Origin: Neodontobutis hainanensis
Lineage: Eukaryota; Chordata; Actinopteri; Gobiiformes; Odontobutidae
Reading direction: 5' to 3'
Length of the DNA stretch: 64,000 nucleotides
Assembly: GCA_024349245.1 (NCBI GenBank)
Contig: JALDNG010000006.1
Span: 3,027,501 to 3,091,500, forward strand
The translations under genes were made by a program, and so were the position numbers. Shown here piece by piece: positions 61,701-64,000 of this stretch (within the stretch, counting starts at the first letter, position 1; each line of letters opens with the position of its first letter). Under the pieces are notes generated by a model. It made no database searches. It was not told the DNA's origin and saw only the letters and a list, made by a program, of their open reading frames with translations.

Positions 61701-64000
61701 TGTTATTAAGGACCAGGTCTGGAATTTCCAGCGTAACTAGACAAAGCCTGCCTCTGAGCATTAATAAAAAGAGAGTAAGTTGTGTTGGATGGATAGCCTT
61801 GCAGACAGTGTACCTGGGAAGGCCATCGGGTCTGAAACACACATTGTTTGACTGTGGACACTGCAACTCAGGGGAACTCCCAGACGTTTAGAGCCGACAC
61901 GGATAACTGAACAAGTCTAGACCAGACAAATGATACACTGCACACAAAGAATGGCACATGGGGGCAGACAAATAGTAGTATTAGGAAAGTAAGAAGAGGT
62001 TTAACAAGCCGGTCAGGTCATGCACACTTGTTACCGTCTCACGGCAGAGAGTCAAATTCAATGCCAACCTCAAAACCTGTACTCCCACTTCATGAGAATT
62101 ATGAATCTGGCATTTTCCTGCCTCAGATTTCAACATGGACTTTGCTGTTTATCCAAATCCTTGTCAGTGAGGCAAGGTAAAGATGATTTGTAGTATGTGG
62201 GCTGCCGAGAATGGTTGCCTCATAGAGCACTGAATAGCTTAATCAAAGTATTTCCATAATTCCCTGTTACATTTGTGGATGTGTAGAAACAGTGTGTACA
62301 ACTAATGTACAGAAGAGACTGGAGCAAAACTCTTTCATCACCGACCTCTACATCATGCTTGTAATGACCACAATATGTATAAAATGTAATCGTTTTTGGC
62401 TCACATCCAGTCACACTCTTTCACTTGAAGATTCTCTGTTTAATATAATTTGTGCGTTCACGTTGATGTCATTTATAGAATTAGTTGTGACATAAAGGAA
62501 AGGTGATGTAACACATTTATTCTGTAGAAATACTCTCAAGCTCGCCTCCCTTCCTGTCATAGTCTGTGTCATTTCTGGTCAGTTTTTCCTGATTATTTAC
62601 TGACACCATCACTTTCACAAAGCATAGGGTGTAGCACAGTTACAGTGGAAATAATCTTGCCATTTTCTGCACTGTAAAAATGATTGTTTGTTTATGAATG
62701 AGCTTTGTGGCACTGAAACCTAAGTTGAAGCCACATATTCATGTATTTTCAATGTATTGTTTATTATACATATTCCCTCAGGTGTATTAGGTACTTCACT
62801 TTATAACACACAGAAAGGTCAACATATAAATGATTGGGGAAATGGATATTACCACTACTTCTGTCAGTATGGCATCACATAATCCATATTATTTTACATC
62901 AGCTGTAGCATGCTCACTTAAGAAACCCTAGATAACCCACCTTATTGCCATTTGGCACAAATTAAACATTAAGGTCAGAAAGCAAAAAAAAAAGTGATGA
63001 TTTGAGGTCATAATTCTGTGTCAAACATAAATGGAGACAATGCTTTTACTTGTTTCCTAAAATAAAGCTAATTAATGTGACTTCTCACAATCAAACTCTG
63101 TATGACACATGCAGTAAAAGTTGGGGTAGTCATTTGAAAAGATAAGCTGTGAAAAGATAAGGTACATAATAACACTTTGCTATATTGTAGTTCAAAGTTC
63201 TCTAGGAGAAAATTAGACTTACCCAAATAGATTTTGTGTCTGCCATTTTTTTATGGCTTTGAGTAGGACAATTATCAAACTGTGTCTCCTGCACCTCTAA
63301 GCAAGGGACTGACTAGTTAAAAGCCAGAGAATAAAAGAGTTTTTAAAGCTTCCTCTGATGGTCAATTATAACCCGAGTCTGGATTCTATTTAGCCGAATG
63401 AAACCTAGCAACAATGCAACAAATCAGCTTTAATAAATTAGTAGCATGGTAAGCTTTGAATGGTTAAGGTTACTTGTGGTGGGCCTTATTTTTAGTAAGG
63501 ACCTTTTATCCCTAAGGCATTGTGGGTAATTTAATTTGTGAAAGAACCTTAATAAGACATTGGCTTGGCAGAACATGTAAAGGCAATGTGCAAACCAAAT
63601 AATGTATAAAAGAGAGTTCTAAAAGGAGGACTGTATGTTTGAGTGATAAACCTATACTGCGACTCTGACAGCAGGGAAAAACACAAGGCTAAACACAGCC
63701 GCTAATGATAGCCTTGGTTGGCTGTAAACAAGAGCAATGTGTTGCTGAGACATCAAGAACTCAACAAAGTTCTGGCAGAGGACCTAAAATTAACCCTAAT
63801 ACTTACCCCGCACTGACAGCACTGGCCAGAAACATCAGTATACAAAGCTGTAAGACGTTACCTGAGGAAGGTTTGATCTTTTATTAGCAATTCTATTTGT
63901 ACTCCACAGAAATGTTATTGATGTTCTTATAGTTTGACAAATACAAGGTACTTCTACAGATGTCTGGTTTGTTTTAAGTGGATTCCTTTTAAATACCAAT

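Larger units (their letters stand above)
55471..64000 (-). other. upstream intron of babam2, continuing past the window edge
   Basis: At least 8.5 kb. I looked for the missing N-terminal exons (around MSPEVAL, CLRITDL, DIIFNAQYPELPPDF) on the minus strand and saw none. It holds one Tc1 remnant and several homopolymer runs (for example 56338-56356 and 59197-59213). Otherwise nothing recognised. Confidence 0.6.

Noticed and set aside
55471..64000. Search for babam2 exons encoding residues 1-100
   Set aside because: No stretch resembling CLRITDL, IPYAGETLKWD or AQYPELPPDF was seen on the minus strand. They are most likely beyond the window.
1..64000. CRISPR arrays, bacterial operons, prophage or endogenous retrovirus
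   Set aside because: No regularly spaced repeats, no prokaryotic gene organisation, and no gag/pol-like frames or LTR pairs were seen. The window is vertebrate nuclear DNA.

Overview
The window looks like nuclear DNA of a ray-finned (teleost) fish. It has three recognisable vertebrate genes with GT-AG introns, long AT-rich non-coding stretches, two different Tc1-type DNA transposon remnants, an L2/CR1-like LINE fragment and a tRNA-headed fish-type SINE. No bacterial, phage or CRISPR feature is present. A percomorph fish is my guess; the sequence alone does not prove it.

Layout. (1) 0.9-2.9 kb, + strand: the single coding exon of a KCNS3-like (Kv9.3) silent potassium-channel subunit, 429 aa, with a splice acceptor just upstream and two poly(A) signals. 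(2) 4.5-6.7 kb: a SINE split by an oppositely oriented, 5'-truncated LINE, with a short duplicated target. (3) 7.2-14.1 kb, - strand: a complete four-exon fosl2 (Fra-2, AP-1 transcription factor), its 3' UTR and a CpG-rich upstream region. That region carries a CRE, AP-1 sites and a c-fos-like SRE/AP-1 composite. (4) 14.1-25.9 kb: intergenic sequence with dispersed repeats. (5) 25.9-55.5 kb, - strand: the last eight coding exons (283 residues) of babam2 (BRE), a BRCA1-A/BRISC complex subunit. Its first ~100 residues must be encoded beyond the right edge, so 55.5-64 kb is upstream intron. Both Tc1 remnants, a hammerhead-like inverted hairpin, a G-quadruplex candidate and a purine-rich tract lie inside babam2 introns.

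The genes are not an operon. babam2 and fosl2 are transcribed in the same direction, babam2 first, as I recall for human chromosome 2p23, so this is a conserved pair. The kcns3-like gene converges on fosl2. No novel multi-gene system was found. The observations most worth checking are the c-fos-like architecture upstream of fosl2, the hammerhead-like inverted hairpin at 51.6-51.7 kb, the LINE-in-SINE nest, and the short tail and overlapping uORF of the kcns3-like gene.
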